Shown: one piece after another, positions 1 to 10,000 of the stretch
Numbering within the stretch: position 1 is the stretch's first letter
Layout: each line of letters opens with the position of its first letter
Source of the DNA: Colwellia psychrerythraea
GTDB lineage: Bacteria > Pseudomonadota > Gammaproteobacteria > Enterobacterales > Alteromonadaceae
Direction: 5' to 3'
Assembly (NCBI RefSeq): GCF_000764185.1
Contig: NZ_JQEC01000045.1
Coordinates: 1-64,000, forward strand
Length of the DNA: 64,000 nucleotides
Made by a program: the position numbers and the translations under genes
Notes under the pieces: generated by a model
Databases searched by the model: none
What the model saw: the letters and a program-made list of their open reading frames with translations, nothing else
Told to the model about the DNA's origin: nothing

Positions 1-234
1 TTGGTGACCTGAATAAGCTTGTGCTATCGGCTTACTACCAACAATCAACTGATTACCTGAGAAGTATTGTGCCAGCTGTTCACTATCTTTTTGGCTAGAA
101 TAGTTTATTGAAAGTGTTTGTGCTAAAGGTCCATTCCACAGTAATAATATTGGCTGAGCAACAGGTGAAGGTAAGCTTTGTTGGGAAAAGCTTTGCCCTA
201 GGTCAAGGTAACTATTCGAAAGGTTGATTGGCAT
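1..234 (-). CDS. selO: SelO/YdiU family protein adenylyltransferase, N-terminal part only
   Basis: Reverse-strand reading frame opening with ATG at 232-234 and running off the left edge, so only the first 78 residues are present. The visible part reads like the start of the SelO (YdiU, UPF0061) pseudokinase family: an N-terminal segment with a leucine-alanine '[10 protein letters not shown]' stretch, then '[21 protein letters not shown]', matching the family's characteristic FSGN...PxAqAYxGHQ block. SelO transfers AMP from ATP to Ser/Thr/Tyr of target proteins and is linked to redox stress. The catalytic residues lie outside the window, so activity cannot be judged. The family call rests on motif recognition and is fairly firm. 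Confidence 0.85.
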   Translation of the reverse strand, partial: MPINLSNSYLDLGQSFSQQSLPSPVAQPILLLWNGPLAQTLSINYSSQKDSEQLAQYFSGNQLIVGSKPIAQAYSGHQ

Positions 235-597
235 TTACTTCTCTGGATAAATTGTTACTCAATACGTGGATAAAATTGGACTAAACTGGCATAAATTTCA
301 CTAACTTTTGGCTATATTAGTGACTACATTTTTGAGGGATTTTTAAAGCTATTAAAATAGGCATTAAGAAACGTAGAGAAGTTGCTGATTAAGACAGGTC
401 TATTGAAAATACTATTCGCTGGTTTGAAAGAGCTTACTCTGTTTTTTCTAAAAAAGAGCGTATTTGAAATTATCATCATAGGCGCTGTAGGAAGTAACAG
501 CACCTATTATTTATTATTGATGAAAAGTGACAGCACTTACGCTTTGGTAGTTGTACTGGATAGGCATCAATAGGTACGACTAGATATAGCTGCAAGC
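235..597. other. Intergenic stretch with one doubtful short ORF
   Basis: This spacer separates selO from the RidA-type gene. It has a 63-codon open frame at 382-573 (plus) whose predicted peptide is very hydrophobic and low in complexity, with no convincing ribosome binding site ahead of its first codon and no family resemblance I recognise. I treat it as chance or as decayed sequence. A 7-bp inverted repeat (587-593 with 608-614) straddles the end of the RidA gene and could be a weak terminator. The promoter of selO should lie in 235-330, but I cannot place it confidently. Confidence 0.4.
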
Positions 598-948
598 TTA
601 TATTTCAGCAGCTACCACTGAAATTTCAACGAGTAACGCTTCTCGTGCCATTTTAGCGACAACACAAGCACGTGCCGGTGCATGTCCTGCTGGCAACCAA
701 GCATCCCAAACGGCATTCATATCGGCAAAGTAGCTCATGTCTTTCACATAGATAGTCGCTGATAAGATGTGTCTTCTGTCACTACCTGCTTGTATTAATA
801 AAGCATCAACCTTATCAAGCATGGTTTGTGTTTGCTCGGTAATATCTTTAGTGGCATCAGCAGCCACTTGACCACATAAGTAAATCGTACCGTTATGTTT
901 AACAATTCTACTCATTCTTTGTTTTGTTTCTAGTCTTTCTATAGTCAT
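598..948 (-). CDS. RidA family protein (YoaB-like)
   Basis: A 116-residue protein of the RidA/YjgF/UK114 family, which includes the enzymes that hydrolyse reactive enamine/imine intermediates released by PLP enzymes. The length is typical. The C-terminal block '[13 protein letters not shown]...VEISVVAA' carries the family's conserved arginine in the A-R-x-C-V context. The N-terminal '[19 protein letters not shown]' and '[13 protein letters not shown]' resemble E. coli YoaB more than RidA itself, so the imine deaminase role is less certain. It is a single gene with selO upstream and the CadC-like regulator downstream, and shows no clear operon partner. Confidence 0.88.
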   Translation of the reverse strand: MTIERLETKQRMSRIVKHNGTIYLCGQVAADATKDITEQTQTMLDKVDALLIQAGSDRRHILSATIYVKDMSYFADMNAVWDAWLPAGHAPARACVVAKMAREALLVEISVVAAEI

Positions 949-1201
949 TTGTACTTCTTCAACCTTTCAATAAGTTTATTTGATTATTCAATTACAACGT
1001 TCATCTTGTTTATTTATACACTAACACCTTTTTAACTAACCCCTTCTTACTTTGATAAGACACCTTCCTTTCAAATACTTAAGACAGCTCATCAAAAAAA
1101 GGCCTTCGATTTTAGCCATTAAATGCCCTAAGTAATTTTTTATCTTCTTTAAGTGTTCAAAATATTTTTAAAAGATATTACTGTAGCTTGAGATAGATTG
1201 C

Positions 1202-3265
1202 TTACCTTGTTAGCTCAATTAAGTTTGAATTATCATTTTCATATTGATCATATATTACACCAATCACATCATCTTTAACTATATCAGTAATAAATGCACC
1301 TTCAGGCAAATCCATATATTTACTCAAGCTTTTTTCTTCAAATGAATAATAATTTATCGTGTGTTTATTCTCTTTTTGAGACGCAAAATAAAAACCATTA
1401 CCGATTACTTTTAAACCATAAGGGCTTAACAGCTGTTCTTTATCCGGTATTTTGAACAACACTCGGATTTCACCTGATATCATTTTTTGCATAAGTTGTT
1501 CATTGTGCCTATCGCCATAATACAGAGATTGTCCGTCTTCGCTTTCTTGAACTATGCCACCTGCATTTAATAAGATCCTCTGCTTGTCTCCCGTTTCAAC
1601 ATCTAGCTTGTAGACATTATTTTGCCCGTCTTCAAAACGTTCATAATAGATATTTTTCTGATCATTTGACCATGAAAGTAATAATACTTTATTAGGTAAT
1701 TTAATCTGTTTCATGGCAACGTTCTTATGTAGGTCAAATAAAGTCATCATTGTTTTCGAATTTTTTCTTGATAAATAGGCAAGCTTATCTTGTTGTAAAT
1801 TTAAAATTGGACGCTCAATCATGTTTGCTTTGATATTAGTGACTTTATCCACTGTATTACTTTTAAAACGCCAAATATCATAAAGGCCATTGCGATTAGA
1901 GACAAAATAGAGTGCTTTTAAATTACTTGAGTACACTGCGCTCATATCTATCATTGAACTATTAACACCTGTTAAATTATTTAAATCACTTACCCCTTGA
2001 GCAAAAAGATCTATTGTACGTGAAACATTGGTATAAATTAATTTATCAGCATTTAGCTGACTACTTATTAAGGCAGGAAAGCTCCCAGGAAAGGCTTTAA
2101 AGGCAATTGATGATTGGTTATCAGCCAAATCAAATATCCAAATACCATTTGTTTCTTGTTTATAACCTGATACCCAAAGTGAGTTTTCATTCTTAAGGGC
2201 TAAGCCTCTAATACGGTCATAGTCACTTGAAAGCGGTGTTGAAGTTAGACTATTTAGATCATAACGGTATATCTGTGAAGCTTCATCACGAGTAGTTGAA
2301 ATATAATATACCGATTTATTATCATGGCTAAAGACGGGGTGGCTTTTAAATGAATAAGTGATGGAATCGTCAAATAGTTGTAATTGACTACTTTGCTTGT
2401 TGAGATCTACTAACGCTAATTCTACGTTGTTCTTTTTAAGAAAAGCTAGAGCTAAATAGGTGTGATCGCTTGAAATAGTAAAAGAGACAAGCTGTTGCTC
2501 TATCGATAATATACTTTCAAACTTATCATTGCTGATATTATGTTTTATGACCTCACAAGACAGCTTTTTTTTACAACGAATGTAATACCAATATTCACTA
2601 TTAGCTAACCAAACAGGGCTTTTGTAATTGGCATTTACAAGCGTTATCTCTCTTTTTTTTTGCGATGCCAAGTCAAGTAATATCAGCTGATTATAAGTTT
2701 CTTTGAAGTGACTACTTTTAACAAATAACAACTGCTTTTCATCCGGCGAAATCGCTGGCATATCAGAAAATGAAGTTAGGTCCGTCAAAATAACAGCTTT
2801 CATTTCAACCGATTTACTTGGTAAAAAGTTCAATAACAACAGAAGTAGAATAGCCATATTTATAGCAAGAAAAATTTTAGCTTTAGCCTTAAACGTAAGT
2901 TTTATTTGGCTAAAAAGATTATTCGTTTTAGCTGTACTTAAGGGAGGAAAGTCATAAATAAAACAATAACCTTTACGAGCGATAGTCTCGATATAAATTG
3001 GTTTTTTTGCATCATCTTTTAAGGTTTTCCTTAACTCGTATATTGCCCGAGTCACTACTTCCAGACCAGTAACACTACCAGGCCATAATGCTTCAGCAAT
3101 TTGAGAGCGGCTTACTACTTGGTTTTTATGCTTCACTAAATAACACAATACTTGCATTATTTTAGATTCAATTTTGAATTCCCCTTCATTTGTTGTCAGC
3201 TTGTTATGTTCAGGCTGTACTAAAAACGCACCTAACTTGAAGCTTCCTTCTGCCAACTCTTCCAT
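1202..3265 (-). CDS. CadC/ToxR-like membrane transcriptional regulator with periplasmic beta-propeller
   Basis: 687 residues. Residues about 8-105 form an OmpR/PhoB-type winged helix (Trans_reg_C), including 'VSRSQIAEALWPG' and the 'YIETIARKGYCFI' wing. A single membrane helix follows at about 131-148. The rest (about 155-687) is predicted periplasmic and contains WD40/TolB-like (PD40) repeats such as 'ISPDEKQLLFV' and 'LSWSNDQKNIYYERF'. There is no receiver domain, so a signal is probably sensed outside the membrane and passed directly to the DNA-binding head, as in CadC and ToxR. It is transcribed away from the serine hydrolase at 3548, its most likely target (inference). It has the same architecture as the regulator at 31661-33853. 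Confidence 0.9.
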   Translation of the reverse strand: MEELAEGSFKLGAFLVQPEHNKLTTNEGEFKIESKIMQVLCYLVKHKNQVVSRSQIAEALWPGSVTGLEVVTRAIYELRKTLKDDAKKPIYIETIARKGYCFIYDFPPLSTAKTNNLFSQIKLTFKAKAKIFLAINMAILLLLLLNFLPSKSVEMKAVILTDLTSFSDMPAISPDEKQLLFVKSSHFKETYNQLILLDLASQKKREITLVNANYKSPVWLANSEYWYYIRCKKKLSCEVIKHNISNDKFESILSIEQQLVSFTISSDHTYLALAFLKKNNVELALVDLNKQSSQLQLFDDSITYSFKSHPVFSHDNKSVYYISTTRDEASQIYRYDLNSLTSTPLSSDYDRIRGLALKNENSLWVSGYKQETNGIWIFDLADNQSSIAFKAFPGSFPALISSQLNADKLIYTNVSRTIDLFAQGVSDLNNLTGVNSSMIDMSAVYSSNLKALYFVSNRNGLYDIWRFKSNTVDKVTNIKANMIERPILNLQQDKLAYLSRKNSKTMMTLFDLHKNVAMKQIKLPNKVLLLSWSNDQKNIYYERFEDGQNNVYKLDVETGDKQRILLNAGGIVQESEDGQSLYYGDRHNEQLMQKMISGEIRVLFKIPDKEQLLSPYGLKVIGNGFYFASQKENKHTINYYSFEEKSLSKYMDLPEGAFITDIVKDDVIGVIYDQYENDNSNLIELTR

Positions 3266-3547
3266 GTAACCAACTGATATTAAAAGTGAATAAATGCATC
3301 ATTAATTCATTATATCAAGGTTATGGTTTTTAATCTCAATTCAAATATAAAGAAGTGACGTTGCCTAATAAATACAAAGGAGGTGCATAAAAATCATCAT
3401 TTTTTAGACAAATAACCCGACTAATTATTGAAAATACACTGTGTGTAAATAAATTCAAGAGCATAACTGTGACTGCTTAAATAGTAGTTACTTTTTGATA
3501 GCTCAATAAAACACTTGCCACATAAAGAAAAACGACAAGGAAAAATT

Positions 3548-4684
3548 ATGAAAATTATCTTAGCAATGCCACTGCTAATTGCGTTCACCTCAGCAATATC
3601 ATTTGCCAATGAGTTTAATGATAATGTAGATGCTTTATTTAGCTCAATTGACCAGAGTAATGCTCCAGGTTGTAACGTAGGTTTGATCGAAAATGGGGAA
3701 TTAATACATAAAGCTGGATATGGCCTTGCAAATATGGAATTAGAGGTAAAATTAAATGGTGACAATGTTCATCGCATTGCCTCTGTATCAAAGCAATTTA
3801 CCGCTATGTCAGTGCTTTTATTAGCAGAAGAAGGCCTAATAGATTTACAAGATGACATTCGAACTTACCTGCCAGAACTGAGACATTACCGTAAAAGAGT
3901 CACCATTAATGCAATGTTAGGACATATTAGTGGCATGGCTGATTATGACTATATTTCAGCAGGTGAAGGTAAAAGGGTTAGGCGCGGCTTAAATTTACGT
4001 TCTGTAGCTAAAGGACCTTTTCGTTTAGGAACTGAAGATTATTTATCCATTGAAGAGTTTTATGATGTGGTCAAAAAAGTACGTCTGCGCCATAAGCCTG
4101 AAAAAAAATGGCAATATAGTAATCTTGCATACTTTTTACTGTCTATGTTAGTAGAAGAGGTTTCTGGTGAAAGTTTAAGGGTTTATGCAGACAAAAGAAT
4201 ATTTAAACCTTTAGGCATGAAAAATACATTTTTCAGCGATGATTCTACTGAAATTGTGAATAATAGAGCTAGTGGTTATAAGCCTAAAGAAGGCGGAGGT
4301 TATCAGGCCGATATGACCAATTTATTTTGGGTAGGTGATGGTGGCCTACATACAACAGTTGATGATATGTTGAAGTGGGATCAAAATTTCTATAATCCTA
4401 TAGTTGGTCAAAACTCAGAGGAACTACTGGCCTTATTTATTCAACCCAATAGCCAATTTGAGGCAAACGGCGGATTATATGCCAATGGGCAATTCCTTAT
4501 TGATATATTCGACAGAAAAGCATATATAGTTGGCGGGCAATGGAAAGGGGTAAGTGCATTTTATGGTCGTGTTCCTGAAGAAAGTTTTTCGATGGCAATT
4601 CTATGTAATGATGCCAGCCAAAATACGTTCGCTTATGCAAACCAAATCTTAGCAATGTATTTGCAAAACAAATACCCCGACTAA
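3548..4684 (+). CDS. Periplasmic serine hydrolase, class C beta-lactamase / PBP4* family
   Basis: 378 residues from the ATG at 3548, chosen over an in-frame upstream codon because 'aagg' lies about 8 nt ahead and a good signal peptide starts there (MKIILAMPLLIAFTSAISFA). Catalytic motifs of the family are visible: SxxK as S79-V-S-K82 and YxN as Y190-S-N192. The third motif, usually H-G-G/K-T-G, reads V328-G-G-Q-W-K-G, so the usual His/Lys is missing. Such proteins are esterases, D-aminopeptidases or DD-peptidases more often than true beta-lactamases; the substrate is unknown. It diverges from the CadC-like regulator and ends at a strong bidirectional terminator. Confidence 0.88.
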   Translation: MKIILAMPLLIAFTSAISFANEFNDNVDALFSSIDQSNAPGCNVGLIENGELIHKAGYGLANMELEVKLNGDNVHRIASVSKQFTAMSVLLLAEEGLIDLQDDIRTYLPELRHYRKRVTINAMLGHISGMADYDYISAGEGKRVRRGLNLRSVAKGPFRLGTEDYLSIEEFYDVVKKVRLRHKPEKKWQYSNLAYFLLSMLVEEVSGESLRVYADKRIFKPLGMKNTFFSDDSTEIVNNRASGYKPKEGGGYQADMTNLFWVGDGGLHTTVDDMLKWDQNFYNPIVGQNSEELLALFIQPNSQFEANGGLYANGQFLIDIFDRKAYIVGGQWKGVSAFYGRVPEESFSMAILCNDASQNTFAYANQILAMYLQNKYPD

Positions 4685-4715
4685 AAATAACCATACCACC
4701 TTATATTCAGTAACA

Positions 4716-4749
4716 AAAAACCTCATTACTTTTCAATAATGAGGTTTTT
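4716..4749. terminator. Bidirectional rho-independent terminator
   Basis: A 13-bp perfect stem (4716-4728 with 4737-4749) and 8-nt loop, A-rich on the left arm and T-rich on the right, between the converging serine hydrolase gene and guaA. It can end transcription in both directions. Confidence 0.9.
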
Positions 4750-4814
4750 ATAAATTGAGTCGTTAAATTTAGAGGTTAGAGCAAGTTGTTTGATTTAACT
4801 TCTCTAAAACTAAA

Positions 4815-6392
4815 TTACTCCCATTCAATAGTCGCAGGTGGCTTGCCGCTTATATCGTAAACCACACGAGAAATACCTTCAATTTCATTAATTATACGGT
4901 TAGAAACTAACCCTAAAAAATCGTATGGTAAATGTGACCAACGCGCGGTCATAAAATCAATGGTTTCTACACAACGTAAAGAGACAACCCAGTCGTATTT
5001 ACGCGCATCACCCATAACACCTACCGATTTAACCGGTAAAAATACGGTAAACGCTTGGCTTACTTTTTTGTATAAGTCATGTTTGTGTAACTCTTCAATG
5101 AAGATAGCATCGGCGCGACGTAATAAGTCTGCATATTCTTTTTTCACTTCACCTAAAATACGAACACCTAAACCTGGACCAGGAAACGGGTGACGATAAA
5201 GCATATCGTAAGGTAAACCTAGCTCTAAGCCAATTTTACGTACTTCATCTTTAAATAATTCACGTAATGGCTCGACTAAACCTAACTTCATGTAATCAGG
5301 TAATCCACCAACGTTATGATGGGATTTGATTACATGTGCTTTACCGGTAGCTGAAGCTGCTGATTCAATCACATCAGGGTAAATAGTACCTTGTGCTAGC
5401 CATTTAGCATTTTCTAACTTGTTAGACTCTTCTTCAAAAACATCAATAAATACATTACCGATAATTTTTCGTTTCGCTTCTGGCTCACTTTCACCAGCTA
5501 AACGATCAAGGAAACGATCTTCAGCATCAATCTTAATGATATTTAAACCAAAATGATCACCAAACATATCCATCACTTGCTGACCTTCGTCTAAACGAAG
5601 TAAACCATTATCAACAAATACACAAGTCAGTTTATCGCCAATAGCGCGCTGTAATAACATGGCTACAACTGATGAATCTACGCCGCCAGAAAGACCAAGA
5701 ATAACTTCGTCATCACCTATTTGCTCTTTCATTTTAGCAACAGCATCATCAATGATTGATGCTGAAGTCCATAACTTTTCACACTGACAAATTTCAACAA
5801 CAAAGTTTTCTAAAATACGTAAACCTTGTTTGGTATGGGTAACTTCTGGGTGAAACTGTACGCCGTAGAATTTTTTCTCTTCGTTAGCCATTGCGCCAAA
5901 AGCACAACTTGGTGTTTGGGCTACAGTAACAAAACCTTCAGGGATTGCTGATACTTTATCACCGTGACTCATCCAAACGTCAAGTAACGCATTGCCATTA
6001 TCACCAACGCTATCTTCAACTTTGTTGAATAAAGCAGATTCAGCAATTAACTCAACAGCAGCATAACCAAATTCTTTATGATCAGAGCTTTCAACACCGC
6101 CACCCAGTTGCTCAGCCATAGTCTGCATGCCGTAACAAATGCCTAATACCGGTACACCAGCAGTGTAAACATATTCAGGAGCTCGCGGTGAGTTAGCTTC
6201 AGTAACTGACTCTGGACCACCAGCAAGTATAATCCCCGTAGGATTAAAGCCCTTAATTTGCTCTTCAGTTACGTCCCACGACCAAAGTTCACAGTAAACA
6301 CCAATCTCACGTACACGACGTGCGATAAGTTGAGTGTATTGTGAACCAAAATCTAATATTAGTATGCGGTGATCATGAATGTCTTTACTCAT
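4815..6392 (-). CDS. guaA: GMP synthase (glutamine-hydrolysing)
   Basis: Converts XMP to GMP using ATP and glutamine, the last step of guanine nucleotide synthesis. 525 residues from the ATG at 6392, which has 'aggaa' about 8 nt ahead; a longer frame to 6428 adds 12 residues without family support. The N-terminal class I glutamine amidotransferase has the nucleophile C86 in 'GICYGMQ' and a His-Glu pair in 'QFHPEVTH'. The PP-loop ATP pyrophosphatase has '[13 protein letters not shown]'. The C-terminal dimerisation domain ends in the usual 'PPATIEWE'. It lies downstream of guaB, but a 337-nt spacer with a structured element and a terminator separates them, so the two may be differentially expressed. 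Confidence 0.98.
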   Translation of the reverse strand: MSKDIHDHRILILDFGSQYTQLIARRVREIGVYCELWSWDVTEEQIKGFNPTGIILAGGPESVTEANSPRAPEYVYTAGVPVLGICYGMQTMAEQLGGGVESSDHKEFGYAAVELIAESALFNKVEDSVGDNGNALLDVWMSHGDKVSAIPEGFVTVAQTPSCAFGAMANEEKKFYGVQFHPEVTHTKQGLRILENFVVEICQCEKLWTSASIIDDAVAKMKEQIGDDEVILGLSGGVDSSVVAMLLQRAIGDKLTCVFVDNGLLRLDEGQQVMDMFGDHFGLNIIKIDAEDRFLDRLAGESEPEAKRKIIGNVFIDVFEEESNKLENAKWLAQGTIYPDVIESAASATGKAHVIKSHHNVGGLPDYMKLGLVEPLRELFKDEVRKIGLELGLPYDMLYRHPFPGPGLGVRILGEVKKEYADLLRRADAIFIEELHKHDLYKKVSQAFTVFLPVKSVGVMGDARKYDWVVSLRCVETIDFMTARWSHLPYDFLGLVSNRIINEIEGISRVVYDISGKPPATIEWE

Positions 6393-6550
6393 GGTTGTTT
6401 TCCTACTGTTAACGCTCGTCATGGGCAAACTTTATACTGCGTTGTTTTCGTAATGAAACAAAATCATTTATAAACATAAACTCATTTGTTTAATGACTCA
6501 ACAGCCTTGCCTAAAGCTCGCTCATTTAGAGCGTGGTATCTTAAATAAAA

Positions 6551-6583
6551 CAGGCTGAACTAATTTATTCATAGTTCAGCCTG
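6551..6583 (-). terminator. Terminator between guaB and guaA
   Basis: A 12-bp perfect inverted repeat (6551-6562 with 6572-6583, loop 9 nt). On the minus strand it is followed by a T-rich run, so it would stop or attenuate guaB transcription before guaA. Confidence 0.8.
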
Positions 6584-6638
6584 ACAAAAATTCTTTTATT
6601 TTCTATTACTTAGAAAGAAATAAATAATTTTTACAAAG

Positions 6639-6732
6639 TAGTTTTACTCGATAAGAAAGAAGAAGCGCGGAGTTGACGTTAGTCAATGAGCACTTCTGAT
6701 GCGCTTATCATGAAAAATACAAAGTAAAACTA
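6639..6732 (-). repeat. Structured 3' element, copy A (downstream of guaB)
   Basis: A nested inverted repeat that overlaps the guaB stop codon. The outer stem is 6639-6648 with 6723-6732 (10 bp perfect). A middle GATAAG/CTTATC stem follows. The inner 5-bp stem is 6673-6677 with 6682-6686 and a 4-nt loop. Read on the minus strand, the inner hairpin is framed by AAGTGCTCA on one side and CTCCGCGCT on the other. The same frame with a different inner stem occurs after ndk (22788-22877). In both places a terminator lies about 20-60 nt further on. It is probably a dispersed palindromic element or conserved 3'-UTR RNA structure; its function is unknown. Confidence 0.75.
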
Positions 6733-8202
6733 GCCCGTTCTATAGTTAGGTGCTTCTTTGGTGATTGTTACATCATGTACGTGTGATTCACCCATACCTG
6801 CTGAGGTTATTTTCATAAACTCAGGTTTGGTACGCATAGTTTCAATATCTTTAGAGCCAGTTAAGCCCATTGAAGAACGTAAACCACCCATTTGCTGATG
6901 AATAATTGCCGCAACAGGACCTTTATAAGCAACACGACCTTCAATACCTTCAGGCACTAATTTGTCTGCTTCGCCTTCAGATTTTTGGAAATATCTATCA
7001 CTTGAACCATCTTTTTGCGCCATAGCACCTAAAGAGCCCATACCGCGATAAGACTTGTAATAACGACCTTGGTAAAGCTCAACTTCACCTGGTGCTTCTT
7101 CTGTACCAGCCAACATGCTGCCGACCATAACGCAGTGCGCGCCAGCAACTAAGGCTTTAGCAATATCACCAGAAAAACGAATGCCGCCATCAGCAATCAC
7201 TGGAATACCTGTGCCTTTCAAGCCTTCAACAGCATTTGAAATAGCAGTTAGTTGTGGCACACCGACACCAGTAACAATACGTGTAGTACAAATAGACCCT
7301 GGGCCTATGCCTACTTTAACGGCATCAACACCAGCATCAGCCATGGCTTTTGCGCCAGATGCAGTCGCGACATTACCGGCAATAATTTGCAAGTCTGGGT
7401 ATTTATTACGGGCTTCTTTAACTCTATCTAATACACCTTGTGAATGACCGTGTGAGGTATCGATTAACAAAACATCAACACCCGCAGCAACTAAGGCGTC
7501 AATGCGCTCATCAGTACCTGCGCCAACACCCACAGCAGCACCTACACGTAAACGACCAAATTCATCTTTACAAGCATCAGGTTTGTTTTCAGCTTTTTGG
7601 TAATCTTTTGCCGTAATAAGACCTACTAATTTAAACGCATCGTCAACCACTAAGATTTTCTCTATGCGGTTGCTGTGCATTAAACCTAAAATTTCTTCGC
7701 GAGCAGCACCTTCTTTAACCGTCACTAAATTTTCTTTTACTGTCATTAGTGAAGAAACTGATTTACATAAATCCGTTTCAAAACGTAAATCACGTCCGGT
7801 TATGATGCCTACTAAGTTATTGTTATCATCAACAACAGGGAAACCTGAAAAGCCTAAGTCATCCGCTTTGTGCATGACTTGCTCAATAGTAAAATCAGTG
7901 TTTACCGTTACTGGATCTGAAACAATGCCACTTTCATATTTTTTCACTTGCGAAACATTTTTAGCTTGTTCAGCAATGGTCATGTTTTTATGAATAAAAC
8001 CTAAACCACCTTCTTGCGCTAACGTGATCGCTAGACGCGCTTCGGTTACTGTGTCCATAGACGCAGAAATCATCGGTACGTTTAAGTCAATTTTACGGGT
8101 CAATTTAGTTTTTAAACTAGCCGTATGGGGGAGTACTTTTGAATGAGCAGGTACAAGTAATACATCATCAAAAGTTAAAGCTTCTTGGGCAATTCTTAGC
8201 AT
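6730..8202 (-). CDS. guaB: Inosine-5'-monophosphate dehydrogenase
   Basis: Oxidises IMP to XMP with NAD+, the committed step to GMP. 490 residues, the normal family length. The TIM-barrel catalytic domain is split by a tandem CBS (Bateman) module at about residues 94-205. The active-site loop '[15 protein letters not shown]' carries the catalytic cysteine, and '[13 protein letters not shown]' is the IMP phosphate-binding stretch. The mobile flap with '[10 protein letters not shown]' and the C-terminal '[11 protein letters not shown]' are also recognisable. The gene has its own upstream region facing xseA and is followed directly by the structured element and terminator. Confidence 0.98.
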   Translation of the reverse strand: MLRIAQEALTFDDVLLVPAHSKVLPHTASLKTKLTRKIDLNVPMISASMDTVTEARLAITLAQEGGLGFIHKNMTIAEQAKNVSQVKKYESGIVSDPVTVNTDFTIEQVMHKADDLGFSGFPVVDDNNNLVGIITGRDLRFETDLCKSVSSLMTVKENLVTVKEGAAREEILGLMHSNRIEKILVVDDAFKLVGLITAKDYQKAENKPDACKDEFGRLRVGAAVGVGAGTDERIDALVAAGVDVLLIDTSHGHSQGVLDRVKEARNKYPDLQIIAGNVATASGAKAMADAGVDAVKVGIGPGSICTTRIVTGVGVPQLTAISNAVEGLKGTGIPVIADGGIRFSGDIAKALVAGAHCVMVGSMLAGTEEAPGEVELYQGRYYKSYRGMGSLGAMAQKDGSSDRYFQKSEGEADKLVPEGIEGRVAYKGPVAAIIHQQMGGLRSSMGLTGSKDIETMRTKPEFMKITSAGMGESHVHDVTITKEAPNYRTG

Positions 8203-8565
8203 CGCAACATCTCTCTAAAAAGGTTGGTTAGGGAGTGAATATTGCGGCAGAATTTTAACCGTTTTCTTGTTTTAGGTAAACCTATTTTTTAAAGTTTTAT
8301 CAACTCACTATAAAACAACGCAAAAATAATGCCGAAATACATTATTTACCTGAATATAATTTTAATTAATAGGTTTTTAGCTAATTATTGACAGATGTGT
8401 CAGGTAACAAACCACATTGCACAAATACTCAAAGGTTACGTGAAAGACACAAATATTAAGCAAGATACACCTGTGAATTTACAATGATGAGTTCGGTATT
8501 ATGTCAGTAGACTTGATATACTAGTTAGCTAATTGCCTAAACAAAATCACTATTACCTCTGCATT
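8203..8565. other. Divergent promoter region between guaB and xseA
   Basis: A 363-nt AT-rich spacer. It must contain promoters for both genes. A TTGACA hexamer at 8390-8395 and a TATACT-like hexamer near 8516 are candidates, but neither pair has a convincing partner at the correct spacing. No ORF, RNA gene or strong hairpin seen. Confidence 0.4.
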
Positions 8566-9900
8566 ATGAGCCAACAGCATATATTACAAATAAGTGAATT
8601 AACTAAAAAAGTACGCTTTATTCTGGAAAGTGAACTAAATACGGTTTGGTTAACCGGTGAAGTCTCCAACTTTATTGCCGCTAGTTCTGGTCATTGGTAC
8701 TTATCGTTGAAAGACGCAAAGTCACAAGTTAAATGCGCCATGTTTAAGGGCAGTAATAGGCGAGTTCGTTTAGGCACAGGAGCAAAACCAAGTAATGGTC
8801 AACAAGTTTTAGTACGCGCTAAAGTGTCTTTATATGAACCTCGTGGTGACTTTCAGCTAATTATTGAACACATGGAAGATGCTGGTGCCGGCATGCTGCG
8901 TCAGCAATTTGAACAATTAAAAAACAAACTAAATGCTCAAGGCTTATTTGATTTAAGCCATAAAAAACAAATACCGAAACACATTAACTGTGTTGGTATT
9001 GTTACCTCGCCTACCGGCGCAGCGGTGAAAGATATCTTAACCGTGCTTAAGCGCCGTAATGCAAATGTCAAAGCTATTATTTATCCAGCTTTGGTACAAG
9101 GAGAGTATGCTCAAGGTGATATCTGCCATGCCATTGAACGTGCCAATAGTCGCCAAGAATGTGATGTACTTATTGTTGGTCGAGGCGGTGGCTCTTTAGA
9201 AGATTTATGGCCGTTTAATGAAGAAAGTGTTGTTCGCGCTATCTATCAAAGTGAGTTGCCAGTGATTAGCGCCGTTGGTCATGAAATTGATACCACGCTA
9301 AGTGATTATGTTGCTGACTTACGAGCCGCTACGCCCTCTGCCGCCGCAGAGTTAGTCTCAAGCGATAGTAGTGAGCTGCTTAACCGAGTCGTAATGCTTA
9401 AACAGCGCTTGCTAAAAGCTCAACAAGTAAAACTAGCCCACTTAGGCAATGAAAGAAATTATTTACAACACAGATTATCGCAAGTCCACCCTGAACAACA
9501 ATTACAATTACAGCAACAAAAAGCCGATGAATTGGGCTTACGTTTGAAACAAGTGATGAAGCGTATTATTGTCCAGAGCCAAACTAGACCTGCTCAGCTT
9601 AATCAACGGCTGTTACAACAATCACCAGTAAAAGTAGTTCAATTTCAACAACAAAAAGTGAGTCAAAATGAGTACAGAATTACTCAAGCGATGCAAAATA
9701 CCTTACAGCATAAAAGTGAACTATTTGTACATCTTCTTGAGCAATTACAACTTGTCAGCCCATTAGCCACTATAGCCAGAGGTTATAGTGTTACCCGTGA
9801 TACCAGCAATAAGGTGGTCACTAAAGTAGCTCAAGTAGATAAAGGCGAAGAGATTAGCGTGCAATTAAGTGATGGTCATATTAATGCCAAGGTAGTATAA
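8566..9900 (+). CDS. xseA: Exodeoxyribonuclease VII large subunit
   Basis: Large subunit of the single-strand exonuclease that degrades ssDNA to acid-soluble oligonucleotides in mismatch and recombination repair. 444 residues from the ATG at 8566; the 11 extra residues available upstream start at TTG and do not fit the family's N-terminus (compare 'MSQQHILQISELTKKVRFILE'). The N-terminal OB fold contains 'VWLTGEVSNF'. The catalytic core has 'GIVTSPTGAAVKDIL', 'VGRGGGSLEDLWPFN' and 'SAVGHEIDTTLSDYVADLRAATPSAAAE', with the Gly-rich and His-Glu-Asp residues typical of ExoVII. A glutamine-rich coiled coil follows before the C-terminal 'ARGYSVTRD'. The small subunit is not in the window. Confidence 0.97.
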   Translation: MSQQHILQISELTKKVRFILESELNTVWLTGEVSNFIAASSGHWYLSLKDAKSQVKCAMFKGSNRRVRLGTGAKPSNGQQVLVRAKVSLYEPRGDFQLIIEHMEDAGAGMLRQQFEQLKNKLNAQGLFDLSHKKQIPKHINCVGIVTSPTGAAVKDILTVLKRRNANVKAIIYPALVQGEYAQGDICHAIERANSRQECDVLIVGRGGGSLEDLWPFNEESVVRAIYQSELPVISAVGHEIDTTLSDYVADLRAATPSAAAELVSSDSSELLNRVVMLKQRLLKAQQVKLAHLGNERNYLQHRLSQVHPEQQLQLQQQKADELGLRLKQVMKRIIVQSQTRPAQLNQRLLQQSPVKVVQFQQQKVSQNEYRITQAMQNTLQHKSELFVHLLEQLQLVSPLATIARGYSVTRDTSNKVVTKVAQVDKGEEISVQLSDGHINAKVV

Positions 9901-10000
9901 CTACCCTGCTTTGCTAGAGACATAACTCAATAAATCCTACTGTAAGATAGCTAGATAACTGATATGATTTAGCTATAAACCTATTAATACACGCTACATT

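Noticed and set aside
382..573. 63-codon plus-strand ORF
   Set aside because: No convincing ribosome binding site, low-complexity hydrophobic peptide and no family resemblance; lies in a spacer with many short open frames.
3376..3385. Perfect Shine-Dalgarno-like AAAGGAGGTG
   Set aside because: No ATG, GTG or TTG at a usable distance downstream on the plus strand, so it does not start a gene.
3421..3765. Minus-strand ORF of 114 codons over the serine hydrolase start
   Set aside because: Mirror frame of a gene with clear signal peptide and catalytic motifs; no independent evidence.
7115..7993. Plus-strand ORFs opposite guaB
   Set aside because: Reverse-frame shadows of a fully conserved gene, with Pro/Ser/Thr-rich composition typical of antisense frames.
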